From the NCBI GenBank assembly GCA_016946835.1, contig JACVTC010000065.1:927501-953715 (forward strand): 26,215 nucleotides of DNA, in the 5' to 3' direction. This document shows, in pieces, positions 9,152-20,849 of this stretch. The stretch comes from Neocallimastix lanati (nom. inval.). Taxonomy: Eukaryota > Neocallimastigomycota > Neocallimastigomycetes > Neocallimastigales > Neocallimastigaceae. The notes beneath the pieces are model-generated. The model did no database searches. It was not told the DNA's origin and was given only the letters and a program-made list of their open reading frames with translations. Numbering within the stretch: position 1 is the first letter of the stretch; each line of letters opens with the position of its first letter. The position numbers were made by a program, and so were the translations under genes.

Positions 9152-9921
9152 CTAGGAATAAACTTTATTTAATAATATTTTTTTTTAAAAAATACATGAA
9201 GTTTAAATACATGAAATTTTTTTTTTTTTATATTAATATTAAAAAACTACGTTATGAGATTCTAGGACGAAATGGCCTCTAACTCTTCCCATTCATCGAA
9301 GATAACTCCATGTGGATGAAAATTATCATTCGAATCTGTATCAGAATTTCTTTTTTGCCTTATCGTTACGACGTCGACGCTCTTGACAACGGTAGGTCTA
9401 ACACTATACAAATCGATCATGGTGTAAAAATCACCAATCACAATAGGCATAACGTTAGTAAGGAATTCCGCAAGCCCCACAAAATATGAAATCGGGAAAG
9501 AAGACTCGTTCGAAGGTGATTGAAAAATATTATTAATAAATCGCCTTCTTTCCCCCGAGCCGATCTTTAAGATTTCAAATACTGCATTTCCGCCAAGAAG
9601 GAGACACAGCACGTAAAAATTGATATTATCATCAAAATCTTCCTCTTTATCATCAGGAATGCTCAATGATTTCTCATGAACAATTAGGGAAAAATTAATA
9701 AAAATTTCATCAACAAAGGGAATGAAATGTTGCCTAAATTCTTCAAATTTAGGACATAAAAGTATCCAGTGTGTAAAATTAGGTATGCTGTTACTCTCAC
9801 CACAACAAGGGCAGTATGTTGGGCAATTTTCTGATACTAGATTACTTTTAACATACGTTTTTACATCAAATTTGAATCCACATTTAATTCGTCCAATCCA
9901 AAAAAATTTAAATTAAATAAT
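9102..9921 (-). mobile_element. 5'-truncated non-LTR retrotransposon (LINE)
   Basis: Read on the minus strand: a 12-bp target-site copy AAATTAAATAAT (9921-9910), a body (9909-9149), a poly(A) tail of 36 (T tract 9148-9113), then the second copy AAATTAAATAAT (9113-9102). The body opens directly inside a reverse-transcriptase C-terminal region and continues through a stop at 9262 into a 3' UTR with AATAAA near its end. Truncation at the 5' end, a poly(A) tail and a direct repeat at both exact borders are the signature of target-primed reverse transcription. A chance 12-mer in such AT-rich DNA is not negligible, but its position at both borders argues against that. Confidence 0.8.
9262..9911 (-). 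pseudogene. C-terminal fragment of LINE ORF2 (RT C-terminal zinc knuckle)
   Basis: The open frame runs from after a TAA at 9912-9914 to a stop at 9262-9264, about 215 codons, with no start because the element is 5'-truncated. It begins KFFWIGRIKCGFKFDVKTYV. Next comes a zinc-knuckle segment: CPCCGE, then FTHWILLCPKFEEFR, i.e. C-x2-C-x10-H-x4-C followed by Pro and Arg. That is the usual C-terminal motif of LINE reverse transcriptases of the L1/Jockey/Tad type, thought to help RNA or target binding. The rest (from MSIPDDKEED, 9666 onward) contains hydrophobic YVLCLLLGGNAVFEIL and ends EELEAISS. Apart from the missing N-terminal domains (endonuclease, RT fingers and palm) the frame is undamaged, so the insertion is probably young. 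Confidence 0.78.
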
Positions 9922-10128
9922 GAAATGTAATACAACCAAAAATATTAAAATAAATATTTTTTTTAAATTTTTTAAATTTAAATCATAAAATAATTGATGT
10001 CAAAAATCTTTTGTTTGCTAACAATAGTAATAATAATAGTAATAATAATAATAATGAAGAATAATTGAGCTATAAGATTATATATATACATAATTGAGAT
10101 AAGAATACAACCTTTATATTTAAATAAG

Positions 10129-10170
<42 letters not shown>

Positions 10171-10450
10171 TTATAAATGATTTAAATATAATTAATTATT
10201 TATTTATTTAAATATATTTTATTTTATTTTATTTTATTTTAATTCATTTTATTTTATTTATTAATTTTTATTTATTTATTTATTTATTTATATGTATATT
10301 TGTATATATAATAAACTCTAATTTTAAATAAATTAAGTAAAAAAAAAAAGATTTTTTTTTTTTTTTATTTTTTATTAATATTTTTTATAATCATTAAAAT
10401 TAATATTGTTACTACTATTATTATTATTTTTTTTCCCCCTTCTTCTTCTT
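9922..10450 (+). other. intergenic with A40 tract
   Basis: Low-complexity sequence with a 40-nt poly(A) at 10129-10168, preceded by about 120 bp of mixed sequence (10005-10128). The tract could be a tail of another short plus-strand insert. From 10170 on it is (TTTA)n/(TTTTA)n until the stop codon of the acyltransferase gene. Confidence 0.45.
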
Positions 10451-12871
10451 CTATTCTAAATATTTAACTTCTTTATTTCTTGAAAATAATTTTTTAATTT
10501 CAAATCCTGCTCCCTTCCATTCCATTTTTTCTTCATTTATAAGATCAATATTACTAGTCCAATTACTTTTTAATTCTTCTAAGAAATCATCCTTCTCTTT
10601 GAAAAGTTTTATGGCCCATTGATAAATTTCTTCATCAGTTAATGGAATACTTTCAATTGGAATTCGACGAATATGAATATGGAATTGATAATCTGAAATG
10701 TCTGAAGAAAGAATATCTGAAATAGATGGTAATACTCCGAATCCTTTTTCTTTATGTCTGTAGGCAAGAGTAAAGTCATAGACATATTTTACATGTGAAT
10801 CCCGGAAGGACTAATGTTTAATAATAATAATTATCATAATAATTTTATAAAAATAAAAATAAAAATAAATAATTATAATAATCGAAATTTTAGTAAATAT
10901 AATAAATATAATAATTAATATTTGAAAATAAAATAAAATAAAATAAAAATAAAATAAAATATATTAAAATATATATATAAAAAAAAAAAAATAAAAAAAA
11001 AAAATTAATTAAAATTTTAATTTTCTAATATGATTTTTATTTTAAAAATACACTTATATAAATATATGTTTTAATTATTTTAAATGAACATAAAAAAAAA
11101 AAAATTATTTTAAATGAACATAAAAAAAGAAAAAAAAGTCATCTTCTTACATTAACTGAAGCAGTAAATCCCTTAACTCTTGGAATTAAAACATTATTAA
11201 GAATTGGTAAATTTCTTTCTTTAGCAAATTCATGGCTCTGTTATATATATATATATTAAAATAATATTAAAATTAATATTAAAATTAATATTAAAAATAA
11301 TATGAGAATTTATTTTTTTTTTATTATTATTTATTTACTTATTAACTTAATTATTTATTTATTATTTCACTTATACATTAATAATGAAAATAACAAATTT
11401 TATATTTATTTTCATTATTTATTATCTATTTATTTATTTATTTATTTTTATTATATAAATAAATTTCATATTTAAGAGAAATAAGAAAAAAAAAATATTT
11501 ACCTGAATTAATTTTTCTTGAGTTAATCTAGTACCTTCTAAATAGGTAATAATCCAAACAGGTTCTTTATCTTCTTTAATACCATTGAAGGCTTTATCAA
11601 TCATCTTTTTATCACTGGTCCAATTACGTTTTACGAAAATTTGACCCATTAAATACATACCCCAACCAAAACCTGGTAACTTTATAATTTAAATAATAAA
11701 TATTTTAAAAGTTTTAATAATATTAATAATATTAATAATAATAATATTAAAATTAAAAGAACCATGAACTGCTTTTATTACTACTCTTATTTCTATTAAC
11801 ATTAATATTACTACTATAATAATTATGATAAAAATAATAATTTTAAAAATAATATACTCACGAATTTTAATGAATCCTTAGCAAAGTACTAAATTTTTGA
11901 AATGTAATAAATAATGTTATATATATTTTTATATTTATATGAAAAATAAAGTTTAAGTATATAAATATTATAGTTTTATTGTTATATAAAATATATAATA
12001 TATAGTTATATATATGATTTTAAAAATTCTAATTAATGAATATATTAATTTTCAAATTTATTTAAATTAATTTTAATGGTTTACCTTTAAACTTTTAACA
12101 GTTCTTTTTCTGAAAGCAACTGAGTTAACTAAGACTATTTAATATATATATATATATTTATTTATTTTTAAATAAATTTTATTTTATAAATGCGAACCAA
12201 ATGATAAAAATATTATTAATATAAATAATAATAATTATAATTAAAAATTATTAATTAATATAAAATTAAAATAAAATATTTTAATAAGAGAAATATTAAT
12301 ATATATATATATATATATATAAAAAAAAAAAAAAGGCATACTAAAATCATCCCATGAACGATGATTGACAACAACGATGGCATTTTCCTTTTCTGGTACA
12401 TCATCACCACTGTAAGTAATTTTACCATTATGTTTTTTTTCGAAAACATCTTGAATAAGAACCCATACACTTCCAGCAAGGCTTGCATTAAAAGTTCTAG
12501 CCTTTTTTTTATTGATTTTAAACATTGGTAAGGTAACTAATTGAACTGCATTTAAAGCAACGCAAAAACTTTTATTATAGTTTGTATTAAAATTTAAATT
12601 AATAATTAATTAAAAAAAAAAAAAATCTTACTTTTATTTCTTATTTTCTTTTTTTATTTTTATGGGAATTTTAATTTTAAATTAAAAATTAAAAAAAAAA
12701 AAATACTTAAAATACTGATTTATGATAAATATACTGGACATAGTATATTTATCATAAAATAAATTTAATATATAATTTAATAAATAAATGAAGATTTATT
12801 GGTAAAACTTACGTAAAAATTCCTCCACCGTATAAAGCTAAACGACCTAAACGACCTGTACAAGAAAACAT
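10451..12871 (-). CDS. 1-acyl-sn-glycerol-3-phosphate acyltransferase (AGPAT3/4-like, PlsC family), 7 exons
   Basis: Exons 12871-12813, 12568-12342, 12134-12085, 11888-11862, 11679-11503, 11237-11151 and 10810-10451 join with GT-AG introns in exact phase to a 328-residue protein. It converts lysophosphatidate to phosphatidate, a step to membrane phospholipids and triacylglycerol, normally at the ER. Residues 13-34 (LYGGGIFTFCVALNAVQL) form an N-terminal hydrophobic segment. Catalytic motif I is NHRSWDD (His89-x4-Asp94). Motif II is FVKR (136-139), motif III EGTR (169-172) and motif IV IPRVKGF (198-204). The C-terminal domain carries VYDFTLAYR, IHIRRIPIESIPL and QWAIKLFKEKDDFLEEL, as in animal AGPAT3/4 and plant LPAT2. 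Length matches the family (about 320-380). Position-specific substrate cannot be told. A 17-bp hairpin lies in intron 1. Confidence 0.92.
12719..12758. repeat. 17-bp perfect hairpin inside intron 1
   Basis: TTTATGATAAATATACT (12719-12735) is the exact reverse complement of 12742-12758, with a 6-nt loop GGACAT. It sits within the first intron (12569-12812) of the acyltransferase gene. It could be a small fold-back element or an intronic RNA hairpin. Confidence 0.75.
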
Positions 12872-13375
12872 TTTTTTTATTTTATTTTTTTTTTTTTTCT
12901 AAAGTATAAGTTATTAAAGATTTAAAATTCCGCTTTGACTTTTTATAATTACTTTTTTTTTTTTTTATTTTTAATTTTATTTTTTTTTTATAATTAATAT
13001 AAATTTATTATTTTAAAAAATATCTATTTAATAATATTTATTAATATTTCTATTTCTATTTGTTTAAATAATTGATTATTGAATTAGTTTTATATTTTAT
13101 ATATAAATATTTATAAGATGGAATATCAACAATCACAATAGAAAAAAAAAATGTCAATAGAAAAATAAAAAAATATTTTATTGGGTTTTGTATTTATTTT
13201 ATAAAAAAGACTTAATATATTTAATAAATAAATAAATAAATAATTGAATAATTGAATAATTGATTGAATAATTAAATAATAAACTATGAATAATAAATCA
13301 TAAATATAAATAAAATGAAAATGAATATTAAATATCAAATCATAAATATTGAATATTGAATATTGAATATTAAAA

Positions 13376-13410
<35 letters not shown>

Positions 13411-14058
13411 AAGATTAAATTATATATTATTAATATATTATTGAATCCAGTAAAATATAGAATGTAATCAATACTCGATGTATATTATATTACATTATAA
13501 TATATGAATAATTTTAAATGGTTTCCATTTTTAATAAAAAAATTTTTTTCCTATCCAAAGAAAATTTAAAAAAAAAAAAAAAATTTCTTTTTATATTTAA
13601 ATTTAACTCTAATGTATCCATATAAATTAATATATGATTAATATATTACACATTAAATTCATTTAAATGAAATCAAACTAGCTAAAAAAAGATGATTCAA
13701 TAAAAGAGGACTTTTGACATTAACGAAAAAATAAAAATTAAAAAATTTAAAAAAAAAAAAATCAAATAGAATGTAAAATAAAAATATAAAATAGAATTTA
13801 AAAAAAAAAAAAAAAAGAAAAAAAAGAAAAAGTTGAGAAAAAAATATAAAATAAAGATATAAAATATATACATAAAATAAAAAAAATAAAATAAAATAAA
13901 AAAAATAAAATAAAAAAAAAGAAAGATATAAAAAATAAAACATAAAAGAATTTAAATTCATATATTGAATGTATAAAATGTTATATATATAACAAGAAAA
14001 AATATATACATAATAGAATAAAAAAAAAGTTTATTTCACATGAAAAAATAATAAAAAA

Positions 14059-14091
<33 letters not shown>

Positions 14092-14831
14092 TTTCTTCCT
14101 TTTAAAAAATCATGTTATTTCATATCATATCATGTTAATATAAAAAATTTAAATAATAATAATAATAATAATAATAATAACCAAATCTAATTTATGTTTA
14201 TATATATATATTATATTTTATACTTTTTATATTTTGATGTATTATTGAAAATAATAAAATATTATTAAAAAAAAAATTATATATATTTATTCTTAAAATA
14301 AAATTGTTAACATTTTACATATCTTCGTTAATATATATTCATCATATTAATATTTTATAATTATGTCAATAAATTAAGAATCTATTTAGTTAATACAATT
14401 TAAATAAAACAATTTATGTTTTTAAATTATGTCCTTATTAAGAAATAGTAAAAAAAAAAAAAAAAAAGTTTAAAATAACGATAATGATATAATGAATGAT
14501 ATTTATTAAATTATATTAATAAATATTACTTTTAAATTAAATATTGAATGTGTTTTTATTTATTTATTTAATTTTTTATTAATTATTAAATTTTATAGTT
14601 TTTTCTTCTTTTATTTAATATTATATATAATAAATATAAATAAATATTAACTATGTTTATAAAATTTTGAAAATCACTTGGATAAATCTATCTATTGATA
14701 ATACTATCTATTTTATCTATTGAAAATTATTTTATTTTATCATTATTACTATTATTACACTATTATTAGTTTTATTATTATTAGCATTATAATTTTTTCT
14801 TTTTTTCTTTTTTTCTTTTTTTTTCTTTTTA

Positions 14832-14863
<32 letters not shown>

Positions 14864-14980
14864 GAAAAAAAAAGTTTCTATATTATTTCTTTTATTAACT
14901 TTACATTCAATTAAAAATAATTATAATAATAATAATAATTTAAATAGAGGACTTTTTTTTTATTTCTATTTATTTATTTT
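12872..14980. other. intergenic, low complexity
   Basis: About 2.1 kb of A/T sequence with (AAAT)n at 13375-13410, (AAT)n at 14154-14180 and many poly(A) runs. Open frames here are Phe/Tyr/Leu or Lys/Asn runs produced by simple repeats. I see nothing gene-like. Confidence 0.75.
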
Positions 14981-16662
14981 TTACTCTTCTTTTAAAGCAG
15001 TAATAGCATTAATATATTTCTTAAATTGATCTCTACATGTATTGTACCATTTAACATTTATTTCATCAGAAACCTTTATACATACATCTATAAGGTTTGA
15101 AGCTTTTTCAAATAAATGATTACATTCTTCAGCAATAGATTCAGCATCTAATGGATAACTCATAGCTGCACATGCTAAATCATCAGTGGCTTCTGAAAAA
15201 CTCTTTCCAGCATTTTCAGCTACACTATCAAGCCATTGATTGGCTTCAACAGTATTATTATTTATATATTGTTTCATGGTACGTGTTAAAATCTTTTTTA
15301 ATAAAAAGTTTGACATTTTAAACATATTTAAACTATTTTCTAAAAGAATTTTTTCATTTTCGGTTAATTCTCTCTTGGTTTCTTCTTCATCATCATCTTC
15401 ATTATCACTGTCTAAATCAGCATCAAAGTCGTCATAACTATTACCTCCATTTTCGGAAGCTTCTTTAATTTCTGCCATAGAATCACCAATAAAATCTAAG
15501 GTAACTTTAATTTTTTTTGAACATGCTTCTAAATTACTTTTAGATAATTTAGCAACGGCATCACAATTATACCAAGTAATACCGGTATCAATTAAAGTAC
15601 CTTGGAATGATTTAATAGAATTTAAATTAACTGGTTTTTTCATATTACCGTTTACAAGTGTGGCAACACTTCTTAATAATTCTTTAGTAATTTCACGAAT
15701 TTCTATTTTTTTTTTTTTTTATTTAAATATAATTTATTTTTATTTTATTATTATTATCATTTTGTTATTATCATTTTATTATTATTTTATCATTTTTATT
15801 ATTATTTTGTTATATATTTTGTTTTGATTATTTTAATTTAAAGCGTTATAATGATAAATATATATATATTTATAATTCATTATATTTTGTTATTATAATT
15901 ATTATATTATATATGAAAATTATATTTTGATAATTTTTTTTTATAGGAAAATAAAATTCAATATTTAAAATTAAAAAAAAAAAAAAAGGAACATATATAT
16001 GAAAAAAAAATAAAATTAATATATTAAATCAATATATAAAAAATAAAAGTAAATAATAAAAAAAAAATAGAAATAAAGATAAATAAAAGTTAATGATTAA
16101 AATTTTAGATTAGAATCTAATATACATACCTTTATTATAGTTAGCACCTTGAGATAATGGAACTGATTCAACAATATTTACAAGATTTTCTATACTTTTA
16201 CTGAACATACCAGTAATTTCAATGACATCTTTTGGATTACATGGTGGTTTTGCAGTAATAGAGAATTTGGTTGCATTTGAAGAGATTAAAGAAACAGCAT
16301 TACCTTTATTTTTTATTATTATATTGTTGTTATTAATCATTTAGAGTATATATTTTTTCAAATATCAGGTTTATATTTTGAATAAGTTATAAATTAAAAA
16401 AATAAATATTTATAAAAATTATATTATTAATTACAATATTTATTATTTCATTTATTACTACTAATAATAATAAACTAGAAATGAATTATAGAATAATAAT
16501 AATAAAATTACTTAATCTTTGGAAGAAAACTGAATGATTAAAATCATCGTGAGCCATAAATAATTTTTCATTTGGATTATTTATATCATCAATATAATTT
16601 ATAATTTTATTTACAAACTTTTTTAAAACAGCTTCTAAATTTTGTTCTGTTTTCTTTGCCAT
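14981..16662 (-). CDS. cyclin-D1-binding protein 1 / GCIP family protein, 3 exons
   Basis: Exons 16662-16512, 16303-16130 and 15702-14981 join in phase (both introns phase 1, GT-AG) to 348 residues, close to the human CCNDBP1 length (360). Landmarks match that family in order: an N-terminal helix ending FNHSVFFQRLSNAVSLI (compare human FNREMFWRRLNEAAVTV); EIREITKELLRSVATLVNG (109-127); TGITWYNCDAVAKLSKSN (148-165); an acidic insert DDFDADLDSDNEDDDEEE (199-216) just where the human protein has one; and a C-terminal helical half with ATDDLACAAMSYPLDAESI. In animals the protein binds cyclin D1 and Grap2 and restrains proliferation; its fungal role is not established, so only family membership is claimed. 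The product is soluble and all-helical, with no signal or membrane segment. The start ATG is the first in frame of exon 1. Confidence 0.85.
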
Positions 16663-18233
16663 TTTTACTATATTTTTATATACTTTTTATAATTTAAATA
16701 AATACAAAATAAAAAAAAGAAGATATGAATTTTAAAATAATTTATAATTAAATAAATATAAAAAAAATAAAATAAAATAAAATAAAAATTATTTTATATT
16801 AGAGATATTTTAAAGATTTTAAAATTTTTTTTTTTTTTATTTTTTTATTTATTATTTTTTTAAAAAAAAAAAATATTGGTTACACGAATTCTTTATTAGC
16901 CTATAAAATGATTTTAAAAAATAGATTAAAAAAAAAAAAATTTTTTTTATATTTTAAATTTTCTATATTTAATTATTTTCTATATTTAATTATTATTTCT
17001 ATATAAATTTTTTTTTTTATTTTAAATAAAATTATAAAAAAATAAATAAAATGAAGTTTTAATTAATTATTAAAATTTCAGTTATTTTCAATTTTACTTA
17101 TACACATAAATTTAATAAATAATTAAATATTAACAAAGAACAATGAGACGTATTAAATTTTAGTAATTTTCAATTTTATAAAAATCTTTAAGATCTAAAT
17201 TTATGTATATAATATAATACTTGTACATAATAATAATAAATTAATATGAAACTATCAATAATTGCTCTAAAGATCTTTATTATTATCAATTCCAATAATA
17301 AATTAAAAAAATAAGCATTAAAACCATTAAAACCAATATTAATAATATTTCTTCAATATATCTTTGAATCAAATTTTGATTGTACATAGTATTTAAATTC
17401 ATAATATTATTATAATAATTAATATTTAGCATACATATTTAATAAATATTATCATTATCATATTTGTATTAATCTTTATTAACTTTAAAGACAATAATTA
17501 ATTTTATTTTTTTTCTGATAAAGAAAAGTTCTTATATTTATTATTTTTTTATATTTATTTATTTATATTTAAATATTATACTTAATTAGTAAAAGTAATA
17601 TATGTTAATTTAATTAATTTTTATCCTGTTAAAAAAAAATAATAAAAGTTTTTTTTTCTTCTTCTTATTATTATTAATATAATTATACCAGTCAAATACT
17701 TTAAATAATTTATCACATAACAATAATTAATAGCTAATTATAAATAATAAAATATCATTTTCTATTAAATTATCTATCATTAATAATTATATCTATAATA
17801 TTATCTCTTTAAATTACTAAAAATTTTAATTTTTTTTTCTTTAATTATTAAAACTTCAATAAAAGAAATTTAAATAATCTTTTATTATAATATTTAATAT
17901 TATAATATAATATATATTAGATAATATATAATATAAATATATATATATATAATTTATACTTAAATAGCTGTTTTAATAATATAATATTTATTATTTATAA
18001 TTAATAGATTAACATATAACAGATACATATATATACATATTTATATATAGATTTATATTCATATTTATACTCATATTTTTAATAATATCTTTTGTATTTT
18101 ATTGTCATTTAAATATCTTTAATCATAATTTTTTTTAATTTATATTACTATAAATTATTTAATTTAATATTTTTAAAGTTTTTTTATTTATTTTTTTATT
18201 TTTTTTTTTTTTTTTTTTTTTTTTGAGTAATTC
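16663..18233. other. intergenic, low complexity
   Basis: Extremely AT-rich, with (AT)n, (TTA)n and long T tracts (for example 18200-18224). I see no coding frame, RNA gene or repeat beyond simple sequence. Confidence 0.75.
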
Positions 18234-18345
18234 ATTTTGAAAGAATAACAAGTATTATATATATATATATTTATTTATTTATTTACTACAAGCATTAAGT
18301 AAATATATTTTAAAACAATATAATATAAAGATGACACTATAAAGA
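18234..18345. repeat. dispersed direct repeat, copy A
   Basis: Shares ordered blocks with the segment at 20050-20180: ATTTTGAAAGAATAACAA (18234-18251), ACTACAAGCATTAA (18285-18298), TTTTAAAAC and TAATATAAAG (18321-18330). The last two named long blocks are 36 bp apart in both copies. Read on the minus strand, both copies keep a short open frame ending ..FKI..L.NACS, so they may be the ends of duplicated, decayed genes. Confidence 0.65.
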
Positions 18346-18349
18346 AATC

Positions 18350-18382
<33 letters not shown>

Positions 18383-19298
18383 TATAAATATATGTATGTA
18401 TTTATTGAAGATTTTACTTTTAATAAATAATAATTATAAATAATAATTAATAAATTATACACTTGGTAATAATAATATTATTATTCATATTAGAATTTAT
18501 TTATGAAATTCTCCAAATAAAATTTTTATAAATTTTAGTTCAATATATTTTTTTTATTTTTTACTTTTTGTTTTTCTTTAAATTTTTTGAAAAATCAAAT
18601 ATTTAGATAGTTATTAAAAATTAATGATGAACAATTGTGACACATAATTTAATTAATTACTTATCAAATGTGGAATTTTTTTTTTATTATTATTATTATT
18701 TTACTTCCATTTTTTTTATTTTCTGCTATATTATTTTATATTTTGTGAAATTAATATATAAAATAATATATATATATAATAAGTCATTTTATTATTTTTT
18801 AAAAATTATTAATTTACTAAATCATATAAAAAGAAAAATATTGAATTTAATTTTTTAAAAAAACTTTTGATTTTTTTTTTAAAATAGTTTTAGCAAGCAA
18901 CAAACAAACAATTTAAAATATATAAATATATTATTAAGGTAAATGTAAAAAAATATTAGAATGTTATTTTTTTTCCATTCTAATTATGCATAATAACATT
19001 ATTATAATTATTATAAACAATTTTTCAAAAAAAAAAAAAATTATAATTTATCAATATTTTATTCATTTATAAATTAAAATATCTATAAAGTTAAATATTA
19101 TTATATTATCTATATTTAATTTTAATAGTATATATATTATTTTTTTTTACTATATATTATTTTAATAAAAATACAATTTAAAAAAAAATATATATATATA
19201 TATCACATTTAAAAATAATTAATCATAAGGTAATTTTATTAAATATATATATTAATAATATTAAAATTTATAATATAATAACAATATTCTAATATAAG

Positions 19299-19388
19299 AA
19301 TAATGAACCTAATGGATCTGTTCATACAGACAAATGTCAAAGATTCTCTGAAGAAGATTGTAAAAATGAAGGAAATAATTTAATCTAA
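19299..19388 (+). pseudogene. terminal-exon-like relic of a cysteine-containing protein
   Basis: After a plausible acceptor (ATATAAG at 19292-19298) an open frame reads NNEPNGSVHTDKCQRF, then SEEDCKNEGNNLI and stop (19386-19388). Composition and codon use look coding against the surrounding A/T background. No upstream exon was found, so it is either a lone last exon of an unseen gene or a fragment. No family recognised. Confidence 0.35.
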
Positions 19389-19829
19389 ACTTATTTTTTT
19401 TCTTTTTAATATTATTTATATCTTAAGTTTTTCAAAATTAGCAATAAAACATTTTATATGTATATTTTATATATAAAATATTTTAAACCCTTTTATATAT
19501 ATATATATATGTTACCTTTCATGTAACAATATTTTAGAATTATTTATAAAAATAATTATTAGAAAAAAAATTAATGAATCATCAATAATTTTTAACAAAA
19601 ATATCTATATAAACATTAAAATGAATTAAAGATCAAATAATAAATATAATATATTATTAATATTGATATTATCAATAATATTTATAATAATAATATTATT
19701 AATTATTAATAATTAATAAATTTATAAATGTATATATATATATGAACATTTATATTTTATTAAGTATAATTTAATCAATATTTCATAACATGTCACTCCA
19801 TCTTTCAATTGTTTCTTAACCAGTTAGTT

Positions 19830-19868
19830 TCATCCCCAATGCCAAACACCATCACTTGGTTTTAATTC
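19830..19868 (-). pseudogene. short Trp-rich coding relic
   Basis: The minus strand reads ELKPSDGVWHWG followed by a stop; a one-base shift would continue DETNWLRNN. The D-G-x-W-x-W-G pattern is reminiscent of fungal dockerin (CBM10-like) modules, DGxWGxENxxWCG, but the likeness is slight. The surrounding patch 19786-19880 is the only complex sequence for several hundred bases. Confidence 0.25.
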
Positions 19869-20049
19869 GTTAAATCAAAGAAAATAAATTATTATTTTTA
19901 ATTTTACAAAAATAAAATTACAGATATTTATATTATTATATTAGTATTTATATTTATATTTACATTAATATCAATTTATACTATTTTTATAATTATTTAT
20001 TATTTTTAATTTTTTATTATAATTTGTTTTAATTTATATTATTTATATT

Positions 20050-20180
20050 ATTTTGAAAGAATAACAAACAAAAAAAAAAAAAAAAAAAAAAAATTTAAAA
20101 TTACTTATATTTTTATATTAACTACAAGCATTAAACAATTTTATTTTAAAACTATTTAATATAAAGGTAGCACCATAAAA
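20050..20180. repeat. dispersed direct repeat, copy B
   Basis: Second copy of the repeat at 18234-18345: blocks at 20050-20067, 20121-20134 and 20157-20166, with a poly(A) expansion of about 20 nt between the first two. It runs directly into the heptamer satellite. Confidence 0.65.
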
Positions 20181-20520
20181 TAATAATAAATAATAAATAA
20201 TAAATAATAAATAATAAATAATAAATAATAAATAATAAATAATAAATAATAAATAATAAATAATAAATAATAAATAATAATAAATAATAAATAATAAATA
20301 ATAAATAATAAATAATAAATAATAAATAATAAATAATAAATAATAAATAATAAATAATAAATAATAAATAATAAATAATAAAATAATAAATAATAAATAA
20401 TAAATAATAAATAATAAATAATAAATAATAAATAATAAATAATAAATAATAAATAATAAATAATAAATAATAAATAATAAATAATAAATAATAAATAATA
20501 ATAATAAATAATAAATAATT
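20178..20520. repeat. heptamer satellite (TAATAAA)n, about 340 bp
   Basis: Near-perfect tandem of TAATAAA, roughly 47 copies, with a few single-repeat interruptions (for example TAATAATAAA near 20275 and 20505). The apparent minus-strand reading frame (LLFIIYY repeats) is a by-product of a repeat length not divisible by three returning every 21 bp. Confidence 0.9.
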
Positions 20521-20723
20521 AATTAATAGTAAAAAAGTTAATAGTAAAAAAAAAATAATAATAGAAAGAAAAAAATCCAATTTATATTATATATATCTGT
20601 ATTACTTCATTAATTAAATATTAATTTTTATATATTAATTTATATTATTTAAAAATAATAGAAAAAAACAAGAAGAAAATGGTGATTCTAGAAGGGTTAC
20701 AACTAAAAAACTTATTTAATAAG

Positions 20724-20843
20724 TTATTCTACTTTAAAATTTATTGAAACTTCTATTCCAAAATCTCTATCTTTTCGACCATATATACTATCAAATGAAA
20801 AACCGTCTTCACAACAATATTTGAAACAATTTAAGAGAATGAA
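20724..20843 (-). pseudogene. cysteine-rich relic, possibly dockerin-like
   Basis: A minus-strand open segment reads FILLNCFKYCCEDGFSF, then DSIYGRKDRDFGIE, and stops at 20724. The C-x3-Y-C-C...D-x-D-x-G-I-E order recalls the fungal dockerin fold (GYxCC...DxDGxWGIEN) that anchors gut-fungal enzymes to cellulosomes, but the Trp and final WCG are absent. There is no start codon or upstream exon. Treat the family as a hypothesis. Confidence 0.25.
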
Positions 20844-20849
20844 GAAAAA

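Noticed and set aside
9722-9916. Plus-strand 64-codon frame opposite the LINE
   Set aside because: Antisense of the zinc-knuckle coding region, which has the meaningful motif.
12255-12488. Second minus-strand frame overlapping the acyltransferase exon
   Set aside because: Out-of-frame reading of exon 2; the other frame carries the NHxxxxD motif and splices correctly.
13126-13961. Two minus-strand Phe/Tyr-rich open frames
   Set aside because: Low complexity, no splice context or recognisable segment.
15240-15437. Plus-strand 65-codon frame ending in poly-Ser
   Set aside because: Antisense of the acidic Asp/Glu tract of the GCIP-family gene.
20152-20580. 142-codon minus-strand frame of Leu/Phe/Ile/Tyr repeats
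   Set aside because: Generated by the TAATAAA heptamer satellite.
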